Source: Clostridia bacterium (GTDB lineage: Bacteria; Bacillota; Clostridia; Christensenellales; Aristaeellaceae). Taken from it: a DNA stretch of 37,494 bases. Every line of letters begins with the position of its first letter. The stretch's first letter is position 1. A program made the translations under genes and the position numbers. The DNA is taken from contig JAFQIB010000115.1 of assembly GCA_017397765.1 (NCBI GenBank), forward strand, positions 1 through 37,494, given 5' to 3'. The notes below the pieces were generated by a model. It was not told the DNA's origin and ran no database searches. It was given only the letters and a program-made list of their open reading frames with translations. Below, in pieces: positions 22,184 through 29,736 of the stretch.

Positions 22184-23518
22184 ATGGATATGAATCTGTT
22201 TATCGACCGGGTGCTGGAAGCCGCCAGGGTTGCCGGTATCGACACGGCGGAAGTGTATTGCGAATCCGGCGAGAGCTTCCGTGCAGGCGCTATGGACGGG
22301 GAGATCAACCAGTATCAGGTGTCCGCGAGCCAGCAGCTGTCCCTGCGCGGCACTTACCATGGCAAAATGGGCTATTGCGCCACCCAGGCCTTTGACGACG
22401 CCGCCATCCTGCAGCTGGTGGAGGGCGTGAAGGAATCCGCTGCCCTCATCGAAACGGACGAGCAGGATGAAATCTACGCGGGCGATGCGGAATACCCGGA
22501 GATCCCCGAAACCGAGTCCGACATCAAGGAAACCACCGCCGAAGCCAAGCTGGCCCTGTGCCTGGCGATGGAAAAGGCGGCGAAGGAAGCCGATCCCCGC
22601 GTGTGGAAGGTGCAGCGCGCCATGGTGTTCACCAGCAGCAACACCATCCGCATGAAGAACAGCTTTGGCCTGGACCTGACCGATTCCGGCGCGATGTGCA
22701 TGGCCTATGCCGCGCCCATCGCCAAGGCGGAGGGCAAGACCGCCACCGGCGGCTATGTGGAGGCGGGCAGCCGCTTTGCTGCGCTGGACGCGGAGAAGAT
22801 CGGCAAAAAAGCGGCGGAGGAAACCCTGAGCCATCTGGGCGGCAAGCCCGTGCCCGGCGGCGAATACCGCGTCATCATGCGCCACGATGCGATGCAGAGC
22901 CTGCTGGAGACCTTCGCGGGCATCTTCTCGGCGGAGAATGCGCAGCAGAATCTGAGCCTGCTCAAGGGCAAGGAGGGTGAAATGATCGCCAGCCCCGTCG
23001 TCACCCTGATGGACGACCCGCTGCTGCCCGGCGGCTTCGGCTCCCAGCGCTTTGACGGCGAGGGCAGCGCCAGCCGCACCAAGGCCGTCATCGACGGCGG
23101 CGTGCTGACCACCCTCCTGCATTCCCGCAAGACGGCCCGCAAGCAGGGCGTGCAGACCACCGGCAATGCCAGCCGGGCCAGCGGCGCGATCCGCGTGGCG
23201 CCCACCAACTTCTTCTTCAAGCCCGGCGAGAAGGATCTTGCCGCGCTGATGCAGGAGATGGGCGAGGGCCTGGTCATCACCGATCTGGCGGGCCTGCATG
23301 CCGGCGCCAACCCCACCTCCGGCGATTTCTCCCTCCTGTCCAAGGGCTACACCGTGGAGAACGGTCAGCGCGGACATGCGGTGGAGCAGATTACCGTGGC
23401 GGGCAATTTCTACGAGGTGCTGAAGAATATCCGGGCGGTCGGCAGCGACCTGGAATTCTTCGGCAGCGCCATCGGCAGCCCCTCCGTGGATGTAGGTACG
23501 CTGAAGGTGTCCGGCTGA
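22184..23518 (+). CDS. tldE: TldE/PmbA protease subunit
   Basis: The non-catalytic partner of TldD: 444 residues, same fold family, but lacking an HExxxH motif, as expected of TldE/PmbA. Its N-terminus (MDMNLFIDRVLEAARVAGIDTAEVY) is homologous to that of TldD (AEIFVED). The conserved end (ITVAGNFYEVLKNIRAVGSDLEFFG...GSPSVDVGTLKVSG) is typical. Two nearby ATGs exist; 22184 is preferred because the one at 22178 lies a single base after GGAGG. Co-transcribed with tldD; a terminator follows at 23535. Confidence 0.93.
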   Translation: MDMNLFIDRVLEAARVAGIDTAEVYCESGESFRAGAMDGEINQYQVSASQQLSLRGTYHGKMGYCATQAFDDAAILQLVEGVKESAALIETDEQDEIYAGDAEYPEIPETESDIKETTAEAKLALCLAMEKAAKEADPRVWKVQRAMVFTSSNTIRMKNSFGLDLTDSGAMCMAYAAPIAKAEGKTATGGYVEAGSRFAALDAEKIGKKAAEETLSHLGGKPVPGGEYRVIMRHDAMQSLLETFAGIFSAENAQQNLSLLKGKEGEMIASPVVTLMDDPLLPGGFGSQRFDGEGSASRTKAVIDGGVLTTLLHSRKTARKQGVQTTGNASRASGAIRVAPTNFFFKPGEKDLAALMQEMGEGLVITDLAGLHAGANPTSGDFSLLSKGYTVENGQRGHAVEQITVAGNFYEVLKNIRAVGSDLEFFGSAIGSPSVDVGTLKVSG

Positions 23519-23534
23519 TTGCATTGAATCACAG

Positions 23535-23560
23535 GGCAGGGGAGCGATCCTCTGCCTTTT
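23535..23560 (+). terminator. tldDE terminator
   Basis: GGCAGGGGA / TCCTCTGCC pair over nine positions (one G-T) with loop GCGA, followed by TTTT. Confidence 0.8.
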
Positions 23561-23564
23561 CCGT

Positions 23565-23593
23565 TTGCCAACGCGCCTGATCCATGCTATAAT
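23565..23593 (+). promoter_or_regulatory. Promoter of the metal-sensor gene
   Basis: TTGCCA at 23565-23570 and TATAAT at 23588-23593 have a 17-base spacer. The gene starts 30 bases after the -10 box, leaving a short leader in which an ArsR operator could lie. Confidence 0.82.
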
Positions 23594-23623
23594 GTGGACA
23601 GTTCATCAAAGGAGGACGCCGCC

Positions 23624-23986
23624 ATGTCCGAACGCACCGTCGAAGCCTGCTCCTATCTCTGTGTCCATGAGGACGTGGTGGCGCAGGTGCAAAGGAATAT
23701 GCCGCAGGAGGAAACACTGCTGCAGCTGGCAGACCTGTTCAAGGTCTTTGGCGACGGCACGCGGGTGCGCATCCTCTATGTGCTGCTGGAGGCGGAGGTC
23801 TGCGTGTGCGACCTGGCGATGCTGCTGGGCATGACCCAGAGCGCGGTCAGCCATCAGCTGCGCATCCTCAAGCAGGCCCGGCTGATCAAGGCCCGGCGGG
23901 ACGGCAAGACGGTCTTCTATTCCCTGGCGGACACCCATGTGGCAGCGCTCCTGCGCCAGGGCATGGAGCATGTGACTGAGGATTGA
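23624..23986 (+). CDS. ArsR/SmtB-family metal-responsive repressor (CadC/SmtB type)
   Basis: A 120-residue winged-helix dimeric repressor. The HTH lies around 62-88 (CDLAMLLGMTQSAVSHQLRILKQARLI) with the wing RRDGKTVFYSL. Ligands for both classical sites are present. The N-terminal Cys9 and Cys13 with Cys60 and Cys62 (EVCVCDL) match the alpha3N soft-metal site of CadC. Asp103, His105, His116 and Glu119 reproduce exactly the alpha5 zinc-site spacing of SmtB. Cd, Pb or Zn sensing is therefore likely. The ATG at 23624 has AAAGGAGG upstream; an open extension starts at the -10 box and is rejected. Unusually, no P-type ATPase or other efflux gene is adjacent. Confidence 0.88.
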   Translation: MSERTVEACSYLCVHEDVVAQVQRNMPQEETLLQLADLFKVFGDGTRVRILYVLLEAEVCVCDLAMLLGMTQSAVSHQLRILKQARLIKARRDGKTVFYSLADTHVAALLRQGMEHVTED

Positions 23987-24572
23987 CAGGCGGCAACAAA
24001 CGGGAAGGTGCATGCTTTGGCTGTGATCGTTTCAGACAAAGGCCGGATGATCTGCACTTCTGCGACTGTGATGGTATCTGTTTCGGTTACTCCGGTGATG
24101 GCACGCTGATGGGTGCGTACCCATGAAAATAACTGAATATGAGTCCACAAGGGTGGATGACCTCTTGATCGTTCCTCAAATGATGATATTATGAGCGCCT
24201 TTGCTGCCCGCCTGAAAAGGGTAAGCAGGAGCGCTTATATTCTTTGACCAAGTGATAAATTGTGATTTGCCGGAGTGAATGAACACACAGCATACCATCT
24301 CATGCGACAGGCTTTTCAATGTGCCGCACGTCCTTGAATGGGGAATGCTTTGATCCTGCCATCCCTTGCTTCCCATGGAGACAGGCGCTCAGATGGCAGG
24401 GAAACGCTTTTCTGGACATATGGTTCTGTCCAATTGCGGTAGAGATTTGGCAGTGTCAAGAGAAAACCGTATCCTGCAACTGCTGGTTGCGGCAATTTCC
24501 ACTACATGTTGGCAGACAATCCTGCTGTTTTGTGTTATGATAGAGTCATCCTGTGAAAGGAGTGTTTTGTAT
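23987..24572. other. Low-GC spacer without a supportable gene
   Basis: 586 bases between the metal sensor and the XRE gene. It is more AT-rich than flanking DNA and has only short open frames without ribosome binding sites. A fragment near 24076-24123 reads like the tail of a coding sequence (CFGYSGDGTLMGAYP then stop), so decayed coding DNA is possible. A CAGACA-17-TATGAT promoter for the XRE gene is likely at 24513-24541. Confidence 0.45.
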
Positions 24573-25310
24573 ATGAAACTCAGCGATAAGATTTATTTCT
24601 GCCGCAAGAAGTGTGGAATGAGTCAGGAAGGTCTGGCGGAACGAATTGGCGTGAGCAGGCAGGCCATCTCCAAATGGGAGACCGGCGAGGCCGCTCCGGA
24701 AATCAGCAAGCTGCCCCTGTTGGCGCGAACCTTCACGGTCACAGTGGACTGGCTGCTGAATGATGATGCTGAACCGGAAGTCAACCATCAGCCTGAAGAT
24801 GAACCTGCTCAGGCAGAAGAGGCTGGCGCTGGTGAACGTCCGATTGAGCGGGGATATCCTGCGTGGATTGATCATCTGCCTGGATTTCTTGCCCGGATGC
24901 TGAAGAAATATGGATGGCTTTTCGGCTTGCGCATGGCTGTCAGCGGCGTGATGTTCACCGTGATGGGCTTTGTGGGCAAGGCAATGTTCAGCGCCATGGA
25001 TCAGAGCTTTGATGGGATGGTGAACGGCATGTTCCCGGCGACGCAGAATGCGGGGATCACTTTATTCGATCATGCGGGGAATGTTGTCGATCCCTCCAGC
25101 TTCGGGCTGTCGACAAGCGATCTGAACGGGATGCTTGGAATCGGAGGTTCTGCTGGATATAGTCCCTTTGGCACGCTGGGGGTCTCCACCGGCATGGCTA
25201 ACCCGGGGGACATCCTGTGCAATTTTATTATCGGGATAGGTCTCACACTGCTGATTGGCGGCATGGTGCTGGCCTGGTATATGAAAAAGAAGGGAAACGA
25301 AGCGCTGTGA
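24573..25310 (+). CDS. XRE-family regulator with two membrane segments
   Basis: A 245-residue protein with an N-terminal HTH_3 domain (about 3-60: [36 protein letters not shown]), then an acidic, Ala/Glu-rich linker (64-88). One amphipathic to transmembrane segment lies at about 112-139 ([24 protein letters not shown]) and a clear transmembrane helix at about 214-237, with a Gly/Ser-rich stretch between. Such membrane-tethered XRE proteins may sense envelope signals, which is inference. The ATG at 24573 is used, with GAAAGGAG 10 bases upstream; a TTG at 24567 is an alternative. Codon use is less GC-biased at the 5' end. A terminator follows; no obvious partner gene is adjacent. Confidence 0.8.
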   Translation: MKLSDKIYFCRKKCGMSQEGLAERIGVSRQAISKWETGEAAPEISKLPLLARTFTVTVDWLLNDDAEPEVNHQPEDEPAQAEEAGAGERPIERGYPAWIDHLPGFLARMLKKYGWLFGLRMAVSGVMFTVMGFVGKAMFSAMDQSFDGMVNGMFPATQNAGITLFDHAGNVVDPSSFGLSTSDLNGMLGIGGSAGYSPFGTLGVSTGMANPGDILCNFIIGIGLTLLIGGMVLAWYMKKKGNEAL

Positions 25311-25352
25311 AGCCAAACCGCTTCAGCGTCCTTCTGAATATATAGTCCCCTG

Positions 25353-25377
25353 AGGCGGAGGCTACTCCGCCTTTTTT
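25353..25377 (+). terminator. Terminator of the XRE gene
   Basis: AGGCGGAG / CTCCGCCT with loop GCTA, followed by six T residues. Confidence 0.9.
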
Positions 25378-25411
25378 CATGCGCTTCCTTTGGAAAATCC
25401 GGGTGTTCGTA

Positions 25412-25440
25412 TTGCAATTGCGAGCGGGATGGCTTATAAT
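25412..25440 (+). promoter_or_regulatory. Promoter of the five-SH3 protein
   Basis: TTGCAA at 25412-25417, a 17-base spacer and TATAAT at 25435-25440. Confidence 0.8.
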
Positions 25441-25475
25441 CAATATGGATTGTTATAAGTAAGGAGGAATTCCGG

Positions 25476-26639
25476 ATGAAGAGGAGCTGGAAGCTGCTGC
25501 TGGCGCTGGCGGTCATGCTGATGATGATCTTTGCGGTCTCTACAGCATCGGCGGATACGGTGCGCTTCGGCACGGTCAAGGGCGGCACCACCAACCTCCG
25601 TGAGGGAATGTCCACCAGCACCAGAAAGCTGGGCGCGTATCCCACCGGGACATGGATGCGCATCACCGGCGAGAGCAACGGCTGGTACAAGGTGACCGCT
25701 CCGGACGGGATGTCCGGCTATATGAAGAAGGACTTCGTCTACATCTCCGCCTCTGCCAAGGGCATCGTGGGCATCGTGGACGTGCAGGGCGAATTGAACA
25801 TGCGCGCGTCCGCCAGCAGCACTGCCCGGGTGACCGGCACCTACCCCGACGGTGTACCCTGCATCCTGCTCAGTGAGCAGAGCGGCTGGTATCACGTCAC
25901 CGTGGACGGCAAGGCTGGATACTTCGATGCGGACTTTATCGACAAGAAGTACATGACCTATTCCCCGGATGTGGCGACGGTCGTGACGGCCAACGGCGGC
26001 GGGCTGAACCTGCGCAAGGGCCCCGGTACGAGCTACGGCGTGGTCAAGTCCATCAAGAACGGCAGCTATGTGATGATTATCCAGGAGGGCCGCGACTGGT
26101 GGAAGGTCTCCGTGAACGGCTCCGTGGGCTTTGTGGATACCGACTTTATCCGGGACGGCATCGTCCGCAAGACAACCTCGTCCTCCGGCAGCAGCTCCGC
26201 CGGCAGCACGGGCGCCAAGCCCTCCGGCGGCTCCGGCTACGCGGTGGTCAACAACCCCGGCGCCAATGAGCGGCTGAACCTGCGTCAGTCCGCCTCCCGC
26301 TCCTCCCGCAGCCTGGCCAAGTACGGCAACGGCACCTATGTGACCGTGCTGGAGCAGGGCAATGTCTGGTGCAAGGTGCAGGTGGAGGGCAAGACCGGCT
26401 ACATGATGACCGCCTACCTGAAGTTCTATGGGCTGTCCGGCGCGTCCACCGCCTTGGTGGATCATCCCGACCGCACCTTTGTTTATTTCCGCAGCAGCCC
26501 CAGCCAGTCTGCAGGCAACATCCTCATGAAGGTGCCTCACGGCGCGCGGGTGACCATCCTGACGCCCGGCGGCACCTGGTCAAAGATCACCTACAACGGC
26601 AAAACGGGCTACATGATGACCCGCTTCCTGGATAAGTAA
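25476..26639 (+). CDS. Secreted protein with five bacterial SH3 domains
   Basis: A 387-residue exported protein. A signal peptide at 1-26 (KR, hydrophobic core, ending STASA) is followed by five SH3_3 repeats, at about 28-90, 97-155, 166-226, 250-315 and 322-387. Each has the pattern LNxRxxxSxxxxVxxxxxxGxxxxV...WxKVxxxGKxGYM (for example NLREGMSTST, NMRASASSTA, NLRKGPGTSY and NLRQSASRSS). A Ser/Gly linker at about 230-248 separates repeats 3 and 4. No catalytic domain is attached, so it probably binds peptidoglycan at the surface. AAGGAGG precedes the ATG. A second SH3-containing gene follows at 26786 under a separate region. Confidence 0.88.
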   Translation: MKRSWKLLLALAVMLMMIFAVSTASADTVRFGTVKGGTTNLREGMSTSTRKLGAYPTGTWMRITGESNGWYKVTAPDGMSGYMKKDFVYISASAKGIVGIVDVQGELNMRASASSTARVTGTYPDGVPCILLSEQSGWYHVTVDGKAGYFDADFIDKKYMTYSPDVATVVTANGGGLNLRKGPGTSYGVVKSIKNGSYVMIIQEGRDWWKVSVNGSVGFVDTDFIRDGIVRKTTSSSGSSSAGSTGAKPSGGSGYAVVNNPGANERLNLRQSASRSSRSLAKYGNGTYVTVLEQGNVWCKVQVEGKTGYMMTAYLKFYGLSGASTALVDHPDRTFVYFRSSPSQSAGNILMKVPHGARVTILTPGGTWSKITYNGKTGYMMTRFLDK

Positions 26640-26785
26640 ATTCATCGCCGCTTTTCCGAAAGGGGAGGCGGCTTTCCTGTAACAGATGTAAATTGTTTGC
26701 AGACGTTTCCAATGGGGGAAGAAACGCCCAATCCCTCGCGTTGTATAGGCGACAGCTGATCACAAATCAGAAGGGAATGGAAACG

Positions 26786-27931
26786 ATGAAAAAGCTGCTG
26801 ACGATGCTCCTGGCGCTGCTGCTGGCGCTCTGCGTGCTACCTGCCATGGCGGAGACAACGATGGAAAAGGACACCCTCCCTGAGGAAATTGCCGATTTGT
26901 TTGATGCGCCTGCCTGGGCGGGTTATCAGGTGCCCTATACGAGCAAGCGGCCGGAGATGCTGGCCTATATCTGGCTGGAGTATTTTGACTGCGGCCTGGT
27001 GCTGCAGAGCAACGGGCAGCTGAAAGCGCTGTGCCTGATCGAGCGCAGCAGCAAGGGGGAAATGCGGATTACAGCCCGCAACTTCCGGGCAGTCCGCGGC
27101 GAAAGCGTGCCGATCTTTGACAGTACGCCGGTGAACGGCACGAACAATGTGGTGCTGGAAATGTACGGCGAGGACTACATGCTTGCCTTCAGCAAGGTCA
27201 ATGGGCAGTGGCGCGTCGTGCATCTGTACGATTACAGGAACGGCTATGAGGCTGTGGTGACCTCGGAGAAGATCGGCATTGCCAAAGCCCTCCGCGAGGA
27301 ATGGCAGGAGAATGACGTCTTTGCAACCGGTGACATGGAATATGCCTACGGCACATTTGACAACCGCTTTGCTGCGTTCACCTGGGATGCTTTCCCCAAA
27401 ACGATCCGAGAGGCCCGGGAAAAGCTCACCAATCCACCCGTGACGCCCACAGATTTCTTTGCCCCTGCGACTGTTCAGCTCCGCGCCGGAGAGCAGTATG
27501 ACGTGTTCGCTGCACCGGGCCGCGACAGCCATCGGGCGGCCGGCGGCAGGGCGGTCATGTCCACCAACGACTGGGTACAGATTTTCGGCGAGGAGAACGG
27601 CTGGCTGCTGGTTCAGTACGATATTTCCCGCGATCACATGCGCTTTGGCTACATTGACGCCTCCGCCCTCAAACGCGGTGATGAGGTGCAGACCCTGCGC
27701 TGGTACGATCTGCCGGAGCAGACCGTCAAAACCGCCGTTTCCGTCACCGATGATCCGCTCGTATCCTGCGCGACGCTCTGCTGGCTCAGCGCGGGCGAAA
27801 GGGTGCGGGTGCTGTCTTCCTTCGGGGATTGGTACTACATTGAAACGACGGATGATGCCGGCCGACTGCTGCGCGGATTTGTTCCCGGCAGCTGCATTGA
27901 TCTCCTGACAGAAGAGGATATGGTCGGCTGA
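26786..27931 (+). CDS. Secreted protein with C-terminal SH3-like domains
   Basis: A 381-residue exported protein with a signal peptide (MKKLLTMLLALLLALCVLPAMA). An N-terminal domain of about 230 residues that I do not recognise (EMLAYIWLEYFDCGLVLQSNGQ, YEDYMLAFSKVNGQW) is followed by two SH3-like units at about 245-305 (YDVFAAPGRDS...VQIFGEENGWLLVQY) and 325-375 (VSCATLCWLSAGERVRVLSSFGDWYYIET). It is probably extracellular and wall-associated; function is unknown. The ATG at 26786 is preferred to 26777, which lies too close to the purine-rich ribosome binding site. The downstream 247 bases contain a GCCGCCC/GGGCGGC hairpin but no gene. Confidence 0.78.
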   Translation: MKKLLTMLLALLLALCVLPAMAETTMEKDTLPEEIADLFDAPAWAGYQVPYTSKRPEMLAYIWLEYFDCGLVLQSNGQLKALCLIERSSKGEMRITARNFRAVRGESVPIFDSTPVNGTNNVVLEMYGEDYMLAFSKVNGQWRVVHLYDYRNGYEAVVTSEKIGIAKALREEWQENDVFATGDMEYAYGTFDNRFAAFTWDAFPKTIREAREKLTNPPVTPTDFFAPATVQLRAGEQYDVFAAPGRDSHRAAGGRAVMSTNDWVQIFGEENGWLLVQYDISRDHMRFGYIDASALKRGDEVQTLRWYDLPEQTVKTAVSVTDDPLVSCATLCWLSAGERVRVLSSFGDWYYIETTDDAGRLLRGFVPGSCIDLLTEEDMVG

Positions 27932-28135
27932 AGCAAAAGCCGCATGTCCCGAAACAACCGAACAGGAAAGCCGCCCTCTGATGCAGCGGATGACTGCGCC
28001 GGGGGGCGGCTGATATGTTGTGGTGTTACGGGTTTACTCCAGCACGAAAGAACGGGCAAAGGGGATGGCGGCAAGCGTTCGGATGCCGCCGGGCCGGTGC
28101 ATTTCGAAGCAGAGTACATCCCAAAAACAGAAAAT

Positions 28136-28171
28136 GCCTCCTGCTGCACGGCGTTTCCCGCAGCAGGAGGC
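28136..28171. terminator. Terminator of the Zor-like operon
   Basis: A perfect 12-bp stem, GCCTCCTGCTGC / GCAGCAGGAGGC. On the minus strand it is followed by TTTTC, ending the operon; on the plus strand by GTTTGATTT, so it may act both ways. Confidence 0.85.
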
Positions 28172-28178
28172 GTTTGAT

Positions 28179-28661
28179 TTACCGGATGGTGGTCTTCATG
28201 GTGAAGGGCACGCCCCAGATGTAATAGGTCACCGTCACCTCGCGGATGGCATGCATGTTCACGTCGGTGAGGATGGTGGCCGTGACGTCGGTGGTCTGGC
28301 TGGCGGGCAGCTTGACGTCCGCCGAGGAGCCGATCTGCAGGATATCGCCCGCCATGGGCGTCACCTGCAGCTCCACCATGTCCGCCGGGACGGTGCAGTT
28401 GTTCTTCAGCCGGACGGTGTAGGTGTAGAACTGGTAGTTCTCCGCATCTCCCAGCTCCTGGGCAGGCACATAGGGGGTTCCTACCACGGCGCCAAGGCGC
28501 ACCTGCTCCTTCAGCTGCTGGAAGAGGATGATCTGGCTGGGGGCGTCGGCGGCAACCACGCCCACCGCCTCCACGAAGATGTTGGCGGTCATGTAGAGAT
28601 AGCCCACGCCCACCAGGGTGACGATCAGGACGAGGACGGAGATAATGGCGAAATACTTCAT
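28179..28661 (-). CDS. Third gene of the Zor-like operon: anchored ectodomain protein
   Basis: A 160-residue protein of unrecognised family. Residues 4-24 form an N-terminal transmembrane helix (FAIISVLVLIVTLVGVGYLYM). The rest, predicted outside, is beta-rich with alternating hydrophobic strands (YQFYTYTVRLKNNCTVPADMVELQVTP, QTTDVTATILTDV, REVTVTYYIWGVPFTMKTTI), compatible with an Ig-like or FxLYD-like sandwich. It follows the MotB/ZorB-like gene by 27 bases and shares its terminator. It may be a stator accessory or a plug at the cell surface, but that is guesswork from position. AAGGA lies about 12 bases before the ATG. Confidence 0.75.
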   Translation of the reverse strand: MKYFAIISVLVLIVTLVGVGYLYMTANIFVEAVGVVAADAPSQIILFQQLKEQVRLGAVVGTPYVPAQELGDAENYQFYTYTVRLKNNCTVPADMVELQVTPMAGDILQIGSSADVKLPASQTTDVTATILTDVNMHAIREVTVTYYIWGVPFTMKTTIR

Positions 28662-28688
28662 ATAGATCAGTGTTCCTTGCTTGTCAGA

Positions 28689-29732
28689 TTATTTGCCCTG
28701 GAGCAGACGGTTCATTTCCTCGATCATTTCCGCATCGCGGAGGCTGAACTTGAACTCCACGCGGCGGGAGGCGTCCTGGTTGACCACCTGCGTGCCGGGG
28801 TAGTAGATCAGATCCGTTTCGCTGCGGCCGGTGGCGGTGAGCAGCTTCTCCAGCAGCTCCCGCTCGGCGCTGCCGTCCCGGTACATGCCCAGCACATACA
28901 TCATCACCTCATACGCGCGCTCCTGGGAGAGCTTCATGTTGTTTTCCCAGGTGCCCACGTCGTCGGTGTGGCCCTCGATAACGATCTGGCCCAGATAATC
29001 GGCATATTCCGGACGCAGCAGCACCTCAAGGTACACGGGGATGAAGCGGTTGAGCAGATACTGGCCGTCCGCCATGATGCTGGAGGAACCGGTCTTGAAG
29101 AGCACGGCGCTGTCCAGCACGATGTCGCCGGAGTTTTCGTCCACGGCGGCGGTGAGCTTCGCCTTGGACAGGGCGGTGGACAGCTCGGCAATGATCTCCG
29201 CCTTCATGCCCACCATGTCCTCGATCTTGTCGGTCTTGCTGTTCAGGGCCGCCTGCTGCTGATTGAGCACCTGCACGGCGGCGTTCAGCGCGTTTTCCTT
29301 GTTGGCCAGCTCCTGCTGGAGGATGATAAGCTGGGCTTCCTTGCCGGCCAGGGTAGTCTGGGCCTCCTGGAGGGCTGCCTGGTTTTCACCCAGGACGATG
29401 TAGGCCTTCTCCAGGGCGGTCTGCTGCTCGTCCAGCTGAGTCATGATGACGGCGATCTGGGCGTTCTGATGATCCATGGTGACCTGCTGGGCAGCGATTT
29501 GCAGGGTCTGCTCATCCAGCTTGAGCTGCTGATCGGTGATCAGGAGCTTCTGCTGATCCAGCTCGGCGGTCTTGGATTCCAGCATGGTGAAGTACTGGTG
29601 CAGGCTGATGGAGAGGATCAGCACGAACACCAGCAGCAGCGCCGCCATCATGTCCGAATAGCTGATCCAGCTGGCGCCGGAGGTACCGCCGCCGTGGCCT
29701 GCACGGCTGTTATGGATGCGTTGGCGCGCCAT
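28689..29732 (-). CDS. MotB/OmpA-type stator protein, ZorB-like
   Basis: A 347-residue protein. A short cytosolic N-terminus leads to a MotB-type transmembrane helix, SWISYSDMMAALLLVFVLIL (21-40), in which Asp27 is at the position of the proton-binding aspartate. A long Gln/Leu/Ala-rich coiled coil spans about 46-190. An OmpA-like peptidoglycan-binding domain spans about 205-331, with VIEGHTDDVG at 251-260, NMKLSQERA at 265-273 and the Asp320/Arg324 pair that binds diaminopimelate in relatives. With the neighbour at 29737 it should form a proton-driven rotary or push-pull motor anchored in the wall. The coiled coil of about 145 residues is longer than the short linkers of flagellar MotB. AAGGAGG precedes the ATG; the gap from the channel gene is 4 bases. 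Confidence 0.88.
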   Translation of the reverse strand: MARQRIHNSRAGHGGGTSGASWISYSDMMAALLLVFVLILSISLHQYFTMLESKTAELDQQKLLITDQQLKLDEQTLQIAAQQVTMDHQNAQIAVIMTQLDEQQTALEKAYIVLGENQAALQEAQTTLAGKEAQLIILQQELANKENALNAAVQVLNQQQAALNSKTDKIEDMVGMKAEIIAELSTALSKAKLTAAVDENSGDIVLDSAVLFKTGSSSIMADGQYLLNRFIPVYLEVLLRPEYADYLGQIVIEGHTDDVGTWENNMKLSQERAYEVMMYVLGMYRDGSAERELLEKLLTATGRSETDLIYYPGTQVVNQDASRRVEFKFSLRDAEMIEEMNRLLQGK

Positions 29733-29736
29733 GGCG

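Noticed and set aside
20789-23518. RiPP biosynthesis cluster around tldDE.
   Set aside because: No precursor peptide, maturase or transporter is recognisable next to the pair.
20105-23524. Very long open frame (over 1100 codons) on the minus strand across tldD and tldE.
   Set aside because: It is antisense to two clear family members, has low-complexity His/Ala/Gly-rich translation and no ribosome binding site; long antisense frames are expected in high-GC genes with biased third positions.
24123-24194. Small open frame beginning MKITEYESTRVDD.
   Set aside because: 23 codons with no ribosome binding site, in an apparently decayed region.
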